Assembly: GCA_025057375.1 (NCBI GenBank)
Contig: JANWWO010000001.1
Location: forward strand, 1-64,000
Reading direction: 5' to 3'
DNA: 64,000 nt
DNA from: Candidatus Absconditabacterales bacterium
GTDB lineage: Bacteria; Patescibacteriota; Gracilibacteria; Absconditabacterales; Absconditicoccaceae
Shown here: positions 10,506 through 21,000 of the stretch, in pieces
Layout: each line of letters starts with the position of its first letter
Position numbering within the stretch: the stretch's first letter is position 1
Notes under the pieces: generated by a model
Databases searched by the model: none
What the model saw: the letters and a program-made list of their open reading frames with translations, nothing else
What the model was told of the DNA's origin: nothing
Program-made: the position numbers and the translations under genes

Positions 10506-10941
10506 CTATATTTTCGCTATGAATACAGAAAACACAAGACACAAAAACTAACTAACACCATCATATAATAAAAGACAAAGCAATCAAAAACAAACAACTA
10601 CAAATCTACACCAAACAACCTTTTTTCACACATTTTTTCACACATATAGTGTTTATTTATTATACTATTTACAACACAATATGTAGGAGATTTTGCACGA
10701 AATGCAAGACATAATGAAAGATTGGACGTGACAGGACACCTCATTATGGACATAAACAAGACATAAAACAACAAAAAGAGAAGAAAAAAAACACTTGATC
10801 TTGCAAAATACACGAAAATACATAGACTACATAACCAACACACTCACATCATCAAAAAAAATATACAAACATCATCAAAAAAAATATACAAACATCATCA
10901 AAAAAAATATACAATAAAAATATTTTATCACCTATACTTTG
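10506..10941. other. AT-rich intergenic region between divergent genes
   Basis: About 435 bp between the divergent F1-gamma-like gene and the AbiEi-like gene. It is very A/T rich and holds the three-copy tandem repeat at 10846-10914. Promoters for both flanking genes should lie here, but I see no convincing matched pair of boxes. A short open frame on the minus strand (10598-10843) has no recognisable features and is probably not a gene. Confidence 0.5.
10846..10914. repeat. Three tandem 23-bp repeats
   Basis: Unit ACATCATC, eight A, then TATACAA, repeated three times without change (10846-10868, 10869-10891, 10892-10914). The last copy ends 27 bp before the ATG at 10942. Each copy carries an 8-base A-tract in phase every 23 bp (about two helical turns), so bent DNA or repeated operators for the downstream gene are possible. 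Confidence 0.95.
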
Positions 10942-11721
10942 ATGAGTAATTTGTTTGAAAAATTTGTAAAAAAATTGAGAAAAAATAGTTGATCAGTAAT
11001 CGATATTGTAAAACTCAAATGAATTGGTCATCTCATTTATGATGAAGATTACACAGACAGAAAACTCTATACGATGATCACAAGACTAAAGAAACACAAG
11101 CATCTTTTCTCTCTCAAAAAAGATCTCTATTACATCCCCTCGTCGCATAGCCCATATGACGACAAAGACAAACTCATACATACGATTTATCGACCTTTAG
11201 TAAAAAAATATTGTCCCAAACATAGCAACCGATGTATTGGATGAATAACAAGCCTTGATATCCATCTCTCAAGACTAAACCCGCCCACCATACTCACGAT
11301 TCTGTCACCTATAAAACATGCAACAGAGACAATTATTACCAACCATACGCTTTACTACAAATGTATATCCAAAAAAAATCCCCCACTCTGGGACTACATC
11401 AAATCCCTTATACATCCCTGTATCCTCTGATGAATCATGTTCCCTGTTGTATGCCCTGAAATTGCACTCCTAGAAGCTCTTTCTGCCCCACCAGATGGAA
11501 CAGACCGTGCGTATCTCTACCAGTCAGTCATCTTTTTTCTCAAAAAAAACTGGAAAAAAATCACTACAGCACATCGATCTACCCTCCTTCACATGGGCAA
11601 ATACAATACAGCCACCAATAGACTTCTTCATCTTGCTCGTACAGTTGACCCATCACGAGCTGAGACCATTCATACGATTATCAAAACCTCCTGAACACTC
11701 CTTCCCCAATCAGCGCTCTAG
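10942..11721 (+). CDS. AbiEi-like winged-helix protein (putative antitoxin/regulator)
   Basis: 259 residues. Residues 15-70 (VIDIVKLKGIGHLIYDEDYTDRKLYTMITRLKKHKHLFSLKKDLYYIP) look like the winged-helix start of AbiEi-type antitoxins, where a short linker-rich helix pair ends in a strand before the variable body. A middle part (SLDIHLSRLNPPTILTILSP) and a helical C-terminus (PEIALLEAL...) are compatible with the same family. The assignment is from pattern only. No AbiEii nucleotidyltransferase toxin follows; the next gene, 25 bp on, is a PHP-domain protein. Three in-phase repeats lie just before the start and may be its operators. It could also be an ordinary DNA-binding regulator. Confidence 0.45.
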
Positions 11722-11746
11722 GTAGTATTTTTATTCTTATACGTTC

Positions 11747-12652
11747 ATGATTCATACCCGTTGATATAGTTCCTTTTCTTTTCTTGATGGGATCGGTCAT
11801 CCCAAAAAGATTGTTGATCGTGTCAAATCCCTAGGGATGACATCATATGCCTTGACCGAAAAATGGTATATGGCATGATGCATCCCTACAATCCAAGCAT
11901 GCCAAAAAAGCGATCCTCGTCTCATACCACTCGTATGAGTAGAACTAGGACGATGTACTGACACTACTCCCAAATCCAAACCCTATGGAACAATAACATT
12001 TTTGGCATATTCTTTGGATGGACTCAAGGCATGTATGAAACTGTGTACACTCGCACACCACCATCTCATCGAAGGAATCCCTCACCTGACGACAGCAAAT
12101 CTAACCCATACCCATACACATCCTGATCTTATTGTTCTTCTTGGATGACACAATACCCAACTGCTCCATATCCAATGACAAGACATCGCATCACATATCG
12201 AACCACTCATCAACACCTTTGGTCATGACTCACTCATCATCGATTTTTGTAGTGGTGGAAAAAAAAGCATGACTGACCCTATCAATGCAAAATTGCGAGA
12301 AATCAAGAAACGCTACAATTTCTCGCATGTCATCAATAATGGATTTTGTTATCCACAACGTGACGATCACGAAATCTTTTGTATTGGACAAGCAATCAAA
12401 CAAGGGCTCAACATCAGAGATATCGATAAAGAACAGTACCACAATCGCCATCTCCTTTCTCCTGAAGAACGAGAAACTCTTGCACGCGACTATGGATTTG
12501 ACACAACAACGATTACACAAGCACGCGCGACATCACTACTAATTGGTTCCAAAAGCACCTTATCACTTGATTTTGGGAAAACCAAATTTCCTATCTACGA
12601 ATCTCCACCACATATACAAAATCTGTACACACAGTATATGAAACACGTATAG
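11747..12652 (+). CDS. Stand-alone DnaE-type PHP domain, metal ligands lost
   Basis: 301 residues that align with the N-terminal PHP domain of DNA polymerase III alpha: HTRGYSSFSFLDGIGHPKKIVDRVKSLGMTSYALTEKW for the usual HxHxxYSxLDG...LVxRAKELGMxALALTDHG. DHEIFCIGQAIKQGLNI and LSPEERETLARDY match the end of that domain, and the protein stops where the polymerase palm would begin. The metal-binding residues are replaced: HxH is HTR, TDHG is TEKW, and the later TNDxHY region reads INNGFCYP. It therefore cannot be a normal polymerase or an active PHP phosphoesterase. It may be a truncated dnaE paralogue kept as a binding or regulatory protein. It follows the AbiEi-like gene by 25 bp, probably as one operon. 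Confidence 0.75.
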
Positions 12653-12762
12653 CTATACAACAAAAACAAGAATAAAAACAAAACAGATCACAATACTCTT
12701 GTTTTTTTTGCAAAAAACCCTACGATCAAAAAACAATGATTTTTATTTTTTTTTCATATCCT

Positions 12763-13632
12763 ATGTCAATTGTCACAATCATCACTATTGCATGATTTAT
12801 TCTCGCTATCATGGGGATAAAAATTTTGAATCCCAGAAAATCAGGTGTTGTGCTTTTTTTGGGGAAAGTATCAAGAGTTATTAGAGAATGATTCAATATG
12901 ACGATTCCTTTTTTGGAAACAGTTGTCTACCAAACATTGGCCATGATCAATCTCAATGTCTCCGTCGATGGTATCACAAACGATAATGTCAAGACCACAG
13001 TGACAATAAACGTCATCTATTTTGTGCGTGATGATGATCAATCAATTATTGATTCGTTATTCAAAAACCAAAATGTCGTCCAAACAATCAAATCAATGGT
13101 CGAGGAACAACTCAGAGCAAAAATATACACCTTCAATCATGAGGAAATCTTTGGGAAAAGATCTGAGATTGGTGACGAAATCAAAGCAACACTCGAAGAA
13201 AAACTTGGTGAATTTGGTATGAAACTTGATTCAGTTCAAGTAGTCGATATCCAACTTGATCACAACGTTATCGAAGCAATGAATAGAGTAGTTGCATCAC
13301 AAAAAAACAGAATCGCCGCCATCGAAGATGCTGAAGCAAAAAAGAAAGCACAAATTCTTAGTGCTGAAGCGGACAAAGAAATGAAAAGACTCCTTGGTGA
13401 GTGAATGGCTGCCCAAAGAGAAGCAATCGCAGCATGATTCAAAGACTCAATCGAACAAATCAAAGGCACAGATACAGGCCTGACAGCAAAAGAAATTTTG
13501 GACTTTTTATTGACTGCAAGTAGAATAGAAACATTGGAAAAAATCGGAATGAATAATGCAAAAATTATCTATGTCAACGAAAATCTCGAAGCAAAAACCG
13601 CATCAATGATCCAGCAAACTGGATCCAACTAA
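12763..13632 (+). CDS. SPFH/band 7 (stomatin-like) membrane protein
   Basis: 289 residues. A short N-terminal membrane segment (about residues 3-20, with a UGA Gly) is followed by NPRKSGVVLFLGKVSRVIREGFN, typical of stomatin/HflC-type proteins. The SPFH domain continues with VSVDGITNDNVKTTVTINVIYFVRD and ends near VVDIQLDHNVIEAMNRVVASQKNRIAAIEDAEAKKKAQILSAEADKEM, a classic band-7 coiled coil. Such proteins form ring or raft assemblies and often regulate membrane proteases. No NfeD or FtsH gene is adjacent. ATG 12763 was chosen because it places the membrane helix directly at the N-terminus; ATG 12736 is also in frame. A strong terminator follows. Confidence 0.88.
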
Positions 13633-13710
13633 GAATATCTTATGAAAACAGCAATGCAAAACGATCTTCTATACAATCGACCAGGCACTATTCCTCCACG
13701 TATCTCATAT

Positions 13711-13739
13711 CTGACGTCACCATACGTCAGTTTTTTTTT
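13711..13739 (+). terminator. Rho-independent terminator after the SPFH gene
   Basis: CTGACGT and ACGTCAG form a perfect 7-bp stem around a CACCAT loop, followed by nine T. It lies 79 bp after the SPFH stop. Confidence 0.85.
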
Positions 13740-13837
13740 CTTTTGCATTGATTTTTTGAAGAAAATAACTATATTGTATCATAGTTTTCATATTGCATGT
13801 TGCCGTACAATCCTCTCTTTATCTTCACATACTCATT

Positions 13838-14866
13838 ATGAACTATTTTGAAAAAACTGTTCTGATCACATGAGGATTGTGATTTTCATGATCTCATCTT
13901 GCTGTTCATTATGTACAATCATGACGGAACGTTTTTATTGTCGATAACCTCTCAGACTCTTCACTCACTGTCCTCAGCGATATCCATAATCTTGTCTGAG
14001 AAAAAAATGTCGTTTTTGATGAACTCGATATCAAACAATATCCAGCAGTCCTTGCCTATATAAAAAATCATCCATCGATTGACCTTGTTATCCATTGCGC
14101 ACATCTCAAATCGTTGGATGAAAGCAAACAAGATTCATTTTCTTATTATACCAACAATATCAATGGCACCATCAATGTCCTCAAAGCGATGAAAGAAGGA
14201 GGAATCAAACATTTTGTATATCATTCGACGGCAGCACTGTATGATGTCAGTAAATCTATTCCTCCCTATCATGAAAATGATGCCATTAAACCATTCAATG
14301 CCTATGGGACATCAAAATATGTCTGTGAACAACTCATCAATGACATGTCTGCACGCGAATGATTTTCGAGCATTATTATAAGAACATCAAAAATCGTCTG
14401 AATGCATCCGTCAGGAGAATTGGGCAAATTATCTATCTATCTCAAAAATGATCTGGTAGGAAGTATGTATGGATCAGCATGTTGATTTTGGAAGTCAATT
14501 TCATTGATGGGTTCAAAGTCAAGCCATGATGGCACCTACGAAACTGACTTTATTCATATCATGGATACTGTACAGGGAACGTACCAAGCATGACTGTGGA
14601 GTGAGAAACATCATACCGCTTGATCGCAGGTTTTTAATCTAGGAACCTGACAGGCCTATTCGTACAAAACAATTTTGTGATTTGCCGAACAAGCAACAGG
14701 CTGTAAAATTCCCTATGAAATACACAATACCCTCGATACGCATCCTCTCATCCTCTCTATCGCCAAAGCCCAAAAACTACTTAATCGATCTCCTCAATAT
14801 ACGATCCAACAAGCGATTGCCGACGGATGGAGATACATAAAAAGACATCATCTTGCCATCCAATAA
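13838..14866 (+). CDS. NAD-dependent nucleotide-sugar epimerase (GalE-like)
   Basis: 342 residues of an extended short-chain dehydrogenase. The N-terminus VLITGGLGFSGSHLAVHYVQSG is the Rossmann NAD motif, with three glycines coded by UGA. IVDNLSDSS, a helix with IDLVIHCAHLKSLDESK, and HSTAALYD follow, and YGTSK (in NAYGTSKYVCEQ) gives the catalytic YxxxK. Near the end, VFNLGTGQAYS is the conserved UDP-sugar epimerase motif. It probably converts UDP-glucose and UDP-galactose or a related sugar for surface glycans. The substrate cannot be fixed from sequence; the CA(x)LKS motif matches GalE. comF follows 34 bp downstream. Confidence 0.9.
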
Positions 14867-14900
14867 TTAGCAAACCTCGCTATTTTAGTGTTTATTTTCA

Positions 14901-15593
14901 ATGCTTGATCGACTATTGCCAGATATATGCGTAGGATGTAAACAGCAAGGTTCCATCATTTGCAAACAATGCACCAGCAACCTTCTTCCTCACCCAGAAA
15001 TATGTCTGGCAACCAAGCACGAAAGCCCTTATGGGAAAATTACCCGATGAGCGAGACAGGATGGTCGAGCACTAGCATGATGTATGATCTGTTTTCGTTT
15101 TGACCCATTGATCAATACCTGTATTCGTGCACTCAAATATCATCATCGCCGTCATCTCGCGACATTCCTTTCGTCCAAACTATCTCTCCTCATCCAATGC
15201 AATCCTCTCATAGAAAAAGATACAACACTCCTTACACGAGTCCCCTCTCATCGATGGAGAAGATATATCACCAAAGGCTACAACCAATCACAGCTCCTCG
15301 CCAATAGGACAAGCATTAACCTATCAATCCCATCAGTCCATCTTTTATCCAAAAATCGCCATACTCTATCGCAGGTCTGATTAAACAGAAAAGACCGTGT
15401 GACCAATCTAGCCAATGCATATACGCTCACCAATCAAGGAAAAAAAACGATCACAGACAACAAAATCACGACAGTTATTATTATTGACGATGTAGTTACA
15501 ACAGGTACAACACTCAATGAATGTGCAAAAGCATTGACTATTCACTTCCCTCATCTCAACGTATGGGGATGCTGTCTTGCAAGACATGGCTAA
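14901..15593 (+). CDS. comF: ComF family phosphoribosyltransferase-like protein
   Basis: 230 residues. It has an N-terminal zinc-finger (C-V-G-C near residue 10 and C-K-Q-C near 23). RALKYHHRRHLA, then PSHRWRRYITKGYNQSQLLA, and the PRPP-type motif TTVIIIDDVVTTGTTLNE follow, all standard ComF features. ComF proteins take part in DNA uptake or recombination at the cytoplasmic face, although the biochemical role is unclear. Natural transformation would fit the type IV prepilin-like genes in the window, but no comEC is seen. Two UGA glycines occur. Confidence 0.9.
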
Positions 15594-15680
15594 CAAAAAA
15601 CGACATCACCAACAGCTAAAAAAGCAACCTCACGCTCAAAAAGAGAACAGGCCCATTTATTTCATTGATACATACAAACA

Positions 15681-16826
15681 ATGCCAGTCATTCTCAGTAT
15701 CATAGGAATATTACTCTGATGACTCTATATCATCTGGTCAAAAACACTTGCTGTCTTTCCCGACCAACGAGGATACAATCCCCATGATTTCCCCCGACAT
15801 TTTGACCAAAGATTTTTTACCATCATGCCAACGCAAAACGCACTTGATGCTTCCATGCTAATTCAATTTCGTGAATCATGTCATGCAAAATCACGCCCCT
15901 GTGTTCTCCTCCCCCATCAAGAAACGATTGCAAATCTCATGCGACTCCGTCATATCCAATATATCGCAAGAACCATCGGTGCAGAAACAGTCCCGTACTT
16001 TTTTACCATCCTGCGTAGTATTTCAGCTCTCTCTCCCTACTGGTCAGATCCATATCGTATAGCTCTTCTCATCTGACCCATCAACAAATCATCACAAACA
16101 GATGAAACAATCAAAGCACAAACACGACGAGATAGCTACACGTATGCCATATCATGAACGCAATTTCTCTGTAATACAACCAAACTCAATGCTATACGTT
16201 CTATCACACTCTCAGAGCTTGATGAAGCACTTGCGTCCAGACACGAAACAAACCTAATCAATCCCTGCCTTGATAAGACCATCCCCTATTATTTGGGGTT
16301 CAATGCCTTTCATTTTTTGGGCAACCCACAAGAAGCATCACAGTGGTATAGCATCTCTGCATTTGATGAAAATCCTATTCCTATGGCAGGGAGTATGGCA
16401 AGCACCGTTCTCACCCAGACGAACAATCGTCGTGCCAATCTAAGTGTGTGGCTTGCAAGATTGAATAGCGAAATGCTCAACGACCCTCGTCTTACAAATA
16501 CTCAAAATGCTCTCATTTTCGGTCATATTGCTCACAATACGATACTTTTCCTCATCGAAGAAACAGCATCACGTCTAGGTCAGACATGTTTTCAAGATAT
16601 TACCTGTATGCGAGAAACATGAGCAATCGACGAAACTATCAACAAACAAAAAAATATTTGTATCACTGACCCCGATGATGTCTGTATCGGTCTTGATCTT
16701 TCTCTGCGTCTGTGACGAATTGATACAAACAACAATCATTTTACCTATCCCTTTCGTGATCAAACATGACTGGAAACATACGGACGAGATAGTAACAGAA
16801 ACCAACGATGACCGCTCAAAAAATAA
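15681..16826 (+). CDS. Membrane-anchored protein of unknown function
   Basis: 381 residues, family not recognised. The N-terminus MPVILSIIGILLGGLYIIWSK is one membrane helix, and the rest is likely outside. A central part (PYYLGFNAFHFLGNPQEASQWYSISAFDENP) resembles a tetratricopeptide-type helix pair. Residues around 310-340 carry four to six cysteines (TCFQDITCMRET, NICITDPDDVCIG) that could form disulphides outside the membrane. No catalytic motif was found. It starts 87 bp after comF on the same strand. Confidence 0.7.
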
Positions 16827-16872
16827 AAAAACGACCTCACAGAAGAGAATATCTATAAGATGATTGAACATA

Positions 16873-17994
16873 CTATGTAAGATCAGGAGATGCATATGCA
16901 TATGCTTTGAGAATTGGATGAAACCTTTGGTATATTGCCAAGGGAATAGGATCTTGTGTGAGTTGCATTCTTCACTCTTTCATCACTTTTCTATAAGGAT
17001 CCAACACATATCGATTCCCCTCTATCTTAATAGCACACGCCCTATGTCATCGTCTAGAGCTAACCTGAGGAGGATAACGTCACACATACAAATCAAGGAC
17101 ATTTGCACCAGATGACAGAAAAGATTGAGAAAAATCAATATTTGACCACGAATCCTGTGGTCTCTCATGTTCACGTCAGAGCGGAAGACATCAACGATAG
17201 TTTTTTTTATCTACCAATGAATTGAGTGATGCTTCAAACGCATCACCACGCTGGAAGCGAATACCAAACCTTTCTGCATTCAGGCGTGCTGTCTGAGAAC
17301 ATAGTGTAACGCCTCTCCTACTTCTTTCACAAGGTCTTGATTGATAACGAGAAGCGAGAGACGCCTCCAACCATGTTGTATTCTGTATATCTGTCTGCAA
17401 GCTTTCTACAAGCTGTTGCTTTCTGTCATCAAATGATTGCTGGATGTGCATTATCTTATTGTGTTGGGAATTATTCTGATATTCCTGATAAGCTTTTGCA
17501 AAATTCTCATCTCTCGCACTCATCATCGCCACATACCTGTCTTTTGCTTGCATAATTTTCATAAACATCTGTTCACTCACACTGGCAATCCACGCATCTC
17601 ATCCCTTTCCCAACGCAATATTTGCAAGAAAAAGGAGCATATCATCTTTCATGTGTTCTCTTATTGTTCCTGTTTTTTCATCAATCAAAGGTTGATCGAA
17701 CAACGTCTGTCGTTCCTCACGTTGTGATGCACGTATTACATATTGTGGATCTTTGGGATTCCAAATTTTTTTCCATTCCTGATTATCAAAACCAAACCAT
17801 CTATCAATCTCACGTCTCTGTTTTTTTTCTAAGTCAGTATAATTTTTTTTCTCATGATCACCTATCTGGTGATTATGTATGTTCTGCCCTTCCACAACCT
17901 GTTTTGCCAACATTCCTAGCTGTTTGGTGGTAGCTTGCATATATAAGTCTCTCTCCTCTGGCTGCATGAGGTTTCTTGGAGTTTCTATACTCAT
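16873..17994 (-). CDS. Cytoplasmic charged protein of unknown function
   Basis: 373 residues, family not recognised. It is rich in charged and Gln residues, has no signal peptide, and starts MSIETPRNLMQPEERDLYMQATTKQLGMLAKQ. Predicted mostly helical, with a long coiled part (QHNKIMHIQQSFDDRKQQLVESLQTDIQ). The C-terminal third has more strand-forming sequence (AIKIEGNRYVLDPYRKV). Two open pieces join through UGA in ALGKGGDAWIAS. It is convergent with the preceding gene (46 bp apart). A strong terminator of the giant gene lies just upstream of its start. Confidence 0.65.
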
Positions 17995-18004
17995 AAGAAC
18001 ATAG

Positions 18005-18039
18005 AAAAAATAAAAAAACGCTATACCAAAAGTATAGCG
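18005..18039 (-). terminator. Rho-independent terminator of the DUF11 giant gene
   Basis: CGCTATAC and GTATAGCG form a perfect 8-bp stem around CAAAA (18019-18039). Read on the minus strand it is followed by a long T-rich run, about 40 bp after the stop of the giant gene at 18080. Confidence 0.85.
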
Positions 18040-18079
18040 ATATTTTCCTTGATTGCAAATTTCTCACATGAAAAAAAGA

Positions 18080-21000
18080 TTATCTAAATGTTTCCAATTC
18101 TCTTCCAATTTCATTTGCAATCGGAGGCAGACTTCTCCACAATCACGGATTATATTTAATCGAGACCGCTCATCCATTATAGATCAAGTCTGCTCTTGTT
18201 TGATTGATTGGTCTGGTTCCTTCTGCTGTAAACCAACGATTGAGTTGGGATCTCTTAGATTGCACGAGTGCATCAAGTCACTGACCAATCATCGCTCATT
18301 CTACAGTCACTCAGCCATCGATACATCGTTCTTTGGTAAGATCAGTATTACGTCTTGGGATTGCGTCCGGTGCAAATCATCACAATGCAACGACAATACC
18401 ATTGATCAATTGTCTACTACAATCATTTTTGGTGAAGCTGATACGTCCTTGTGCAACAATCATAGTCGCTTGACGAATATCTCCCTCAATTGTCAAATCT
18501 CCTTGGGCGATAATAGCCAATGGTCATCTCAATCAACTTACTTCACGATACGTCGCTCCAGCAGGAAGCACATAGATATCTCTTCCTCTAACCTTACTCA
18601 ATGTTTGTCATCAAATCGTTGTTGTCGCAAGAAGAGATGGCGACGTGTATTGTCTGACCAACGCTTCCACACGTGTACGGAACGCAGCAGTAGGATTGAT
18701 AATGCCTGCATTAGCACGTTGTACATTGGCAAGAGCAACACCTGACAATGTTCTCGTTCCATCCATATTCCAGAATCTATCAAGGATTGCGTCAGTTCTC
18801 ATACTTGTAATTCCCTGTTGAACAAAATAAGGAGGCACAATAGTAAAGTTTGACTGGCAAACCCTTGCGGTACTTGTTGCTCTTTGGGCACCATTATCAC
18901 AATAATCATATTCGACACGATCAAGACTGAGTTTATATTCTCAGAAATCACTAATTGCTGTTCCTAGTTGCATCGATGTTTTTCCATCAGCAAATTGAAC
19001 AGTCGATGAATACAGCGGATCACGAGCAAATAATTGGAAAAGTGTTGATGATCATCGTCTATCCTCAGTACAGTTGGTCACAATTTGCTGTTCAAAACTC
19101 ACTGGTTCACGACCTTGATGATAAATCCTAAAAGTACAACGAAGTGATCCACGAACAATTCTTCCATTACTTCCTGCATCGGCACAAGATGCTACAGCAG
19201 CATTATCATCATATCCAATATCCCATCGTAATGGCAAGATTTCTCCTGGCATGACGGACAATGGTACATCAGAATACGTACACAACTGAGCAGGTGCAAC
19301 AGGTCTATCATTCTCATCAACGAGGTCACATTGTGCAGTACAAATACGTCCTACCATTGTTATATCTCTCACCGTTTGTGCAGTATCAAGCCATCAAGCT
19401 GATCAGACAGTTCCTCTTCCTCACAAATCGCATTTTTCTCATGCATCCACACGACCATTCCCACAGACACCAAAGGGTTGGTTGGTAACAAGGGTTGTTG
19501 CTTGACATTGCGTTGATGTTTGATCATTGACAAAACAACGAGGAGAATAGGTTCATCCAGATGCAAAAGTACAAGAAGCCGTCAACACAGAACCATCCAC
19601 GACCACATCTGCTCATCCAAGACCACAATTAAAACGAATACGAGGATTGATTATACCAGGTGCTGCTGTACATGTATATGTCACTGTTTGTGATTGTCCA
19701 TTGGTAACATTGATTCTTGTCTCACGAGGCGTCAATGCCTGACACGTCTCACCAAGTGGACGAATAGTAAAGGGAGCAACAGCTTCACGTGTTTGATTTA
19801 CACCATTCAGGACAAAGCTTGCACGTGCAAGATTTTGACGAGAAGTATCTTGACTGACTCTGACACGTCAGACCAACTCAACTTCAAGTGATCATCATTG
19901 GGTCAACGTCACAGGTAGAGAACTAAACAGTGTTGTTCCACTCATTGCTCATGAGAGAAGAGATCCAGAAACAACACGTCGTGACAGAAATGAAAGAACA
20001 TCATCTGGTCGCACATCTGTCAACACTATATTTTCAACTGTTCATGATGTTTGATTGGCAAGTCTCACACGAAATGTAATCATATCACCTGACGAAACTG
20101 TTGCTGGCGTTGCTGTTTTGGTAATAACAATATCCCCAGTTCTTGGAGGTTGAGGGACTGCCTCACAATTCACACACGTCTCCACATTTGCACACAATCT
20201 TGGTCCATCTCCTTGGACACAGGCAGTATTAAGAATGAGAGATTTTGAAGAAACAGTAATACGTCCACGCAAAATAAGATTTGCTGTTTGGTTGGGTGCA
20301 AGGGAAGAAATCACTCATTGGAATGGTGTGGATCCTGAAGAGAACGTAAACACCTCTGCAGGAGAAGGTTGGAGAGAAAGCAATTCTACACCAGCAGGCC
20401 ATGTATCAGTCACCAAAACATTGGTTGCAGTCACTGATCCAGTATTGGTAATACGGACAAGATATTCGATGATATCTCCTTGATTTCGTGTGCCTGATGC
20501 TGTCGCACAACGCCCTTGGAAACAGGTCACCGTTTTGGATACACTCAAGAATGGTTGTGGTTGCTGAATAACAGCATTATCACATGCACGAGTACAAAAA
20601 CCATCACTACAAATCTCTGCACAGTTGACGATACGCTCAGTAACAATTTGACAGTTACGACAGACTTGTCACTCAAACAATTGTACACCACTCGCAACAA
20701 GCACTCATCATCATGCAAGTAACTCACATTGTTCTCCTCTACTCAAAATAAGATCACTACAACGAGCAGGTGGTTCTGACACAGTTACGGTTGCAACCAA
20801 TGGCTGGAGTGATCATGAAAGGAAGGCACGTGCTTCATTCACAATCGTTCCAAAATCTCTTCTCGTCATCTGCCCATTGAGAATCCATACTTGTTCTTGT
20901 CATGGAGCAAGAACAAATCATGTTGCCAATGTCGGAATCTGCGTTCATGAAGCCCAAATAAAACCACCAGCACTTGTCAAGGTATCAATCACCTGAGTAA

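Noticed and set aside
10598-10843. Minus-strand open frame of 81 codons in the AT-rich region
   Set aside because: Composition is dominated by Phe, Leu and Cys runs from A/T tracts, with no start signal or domain; likely chance.
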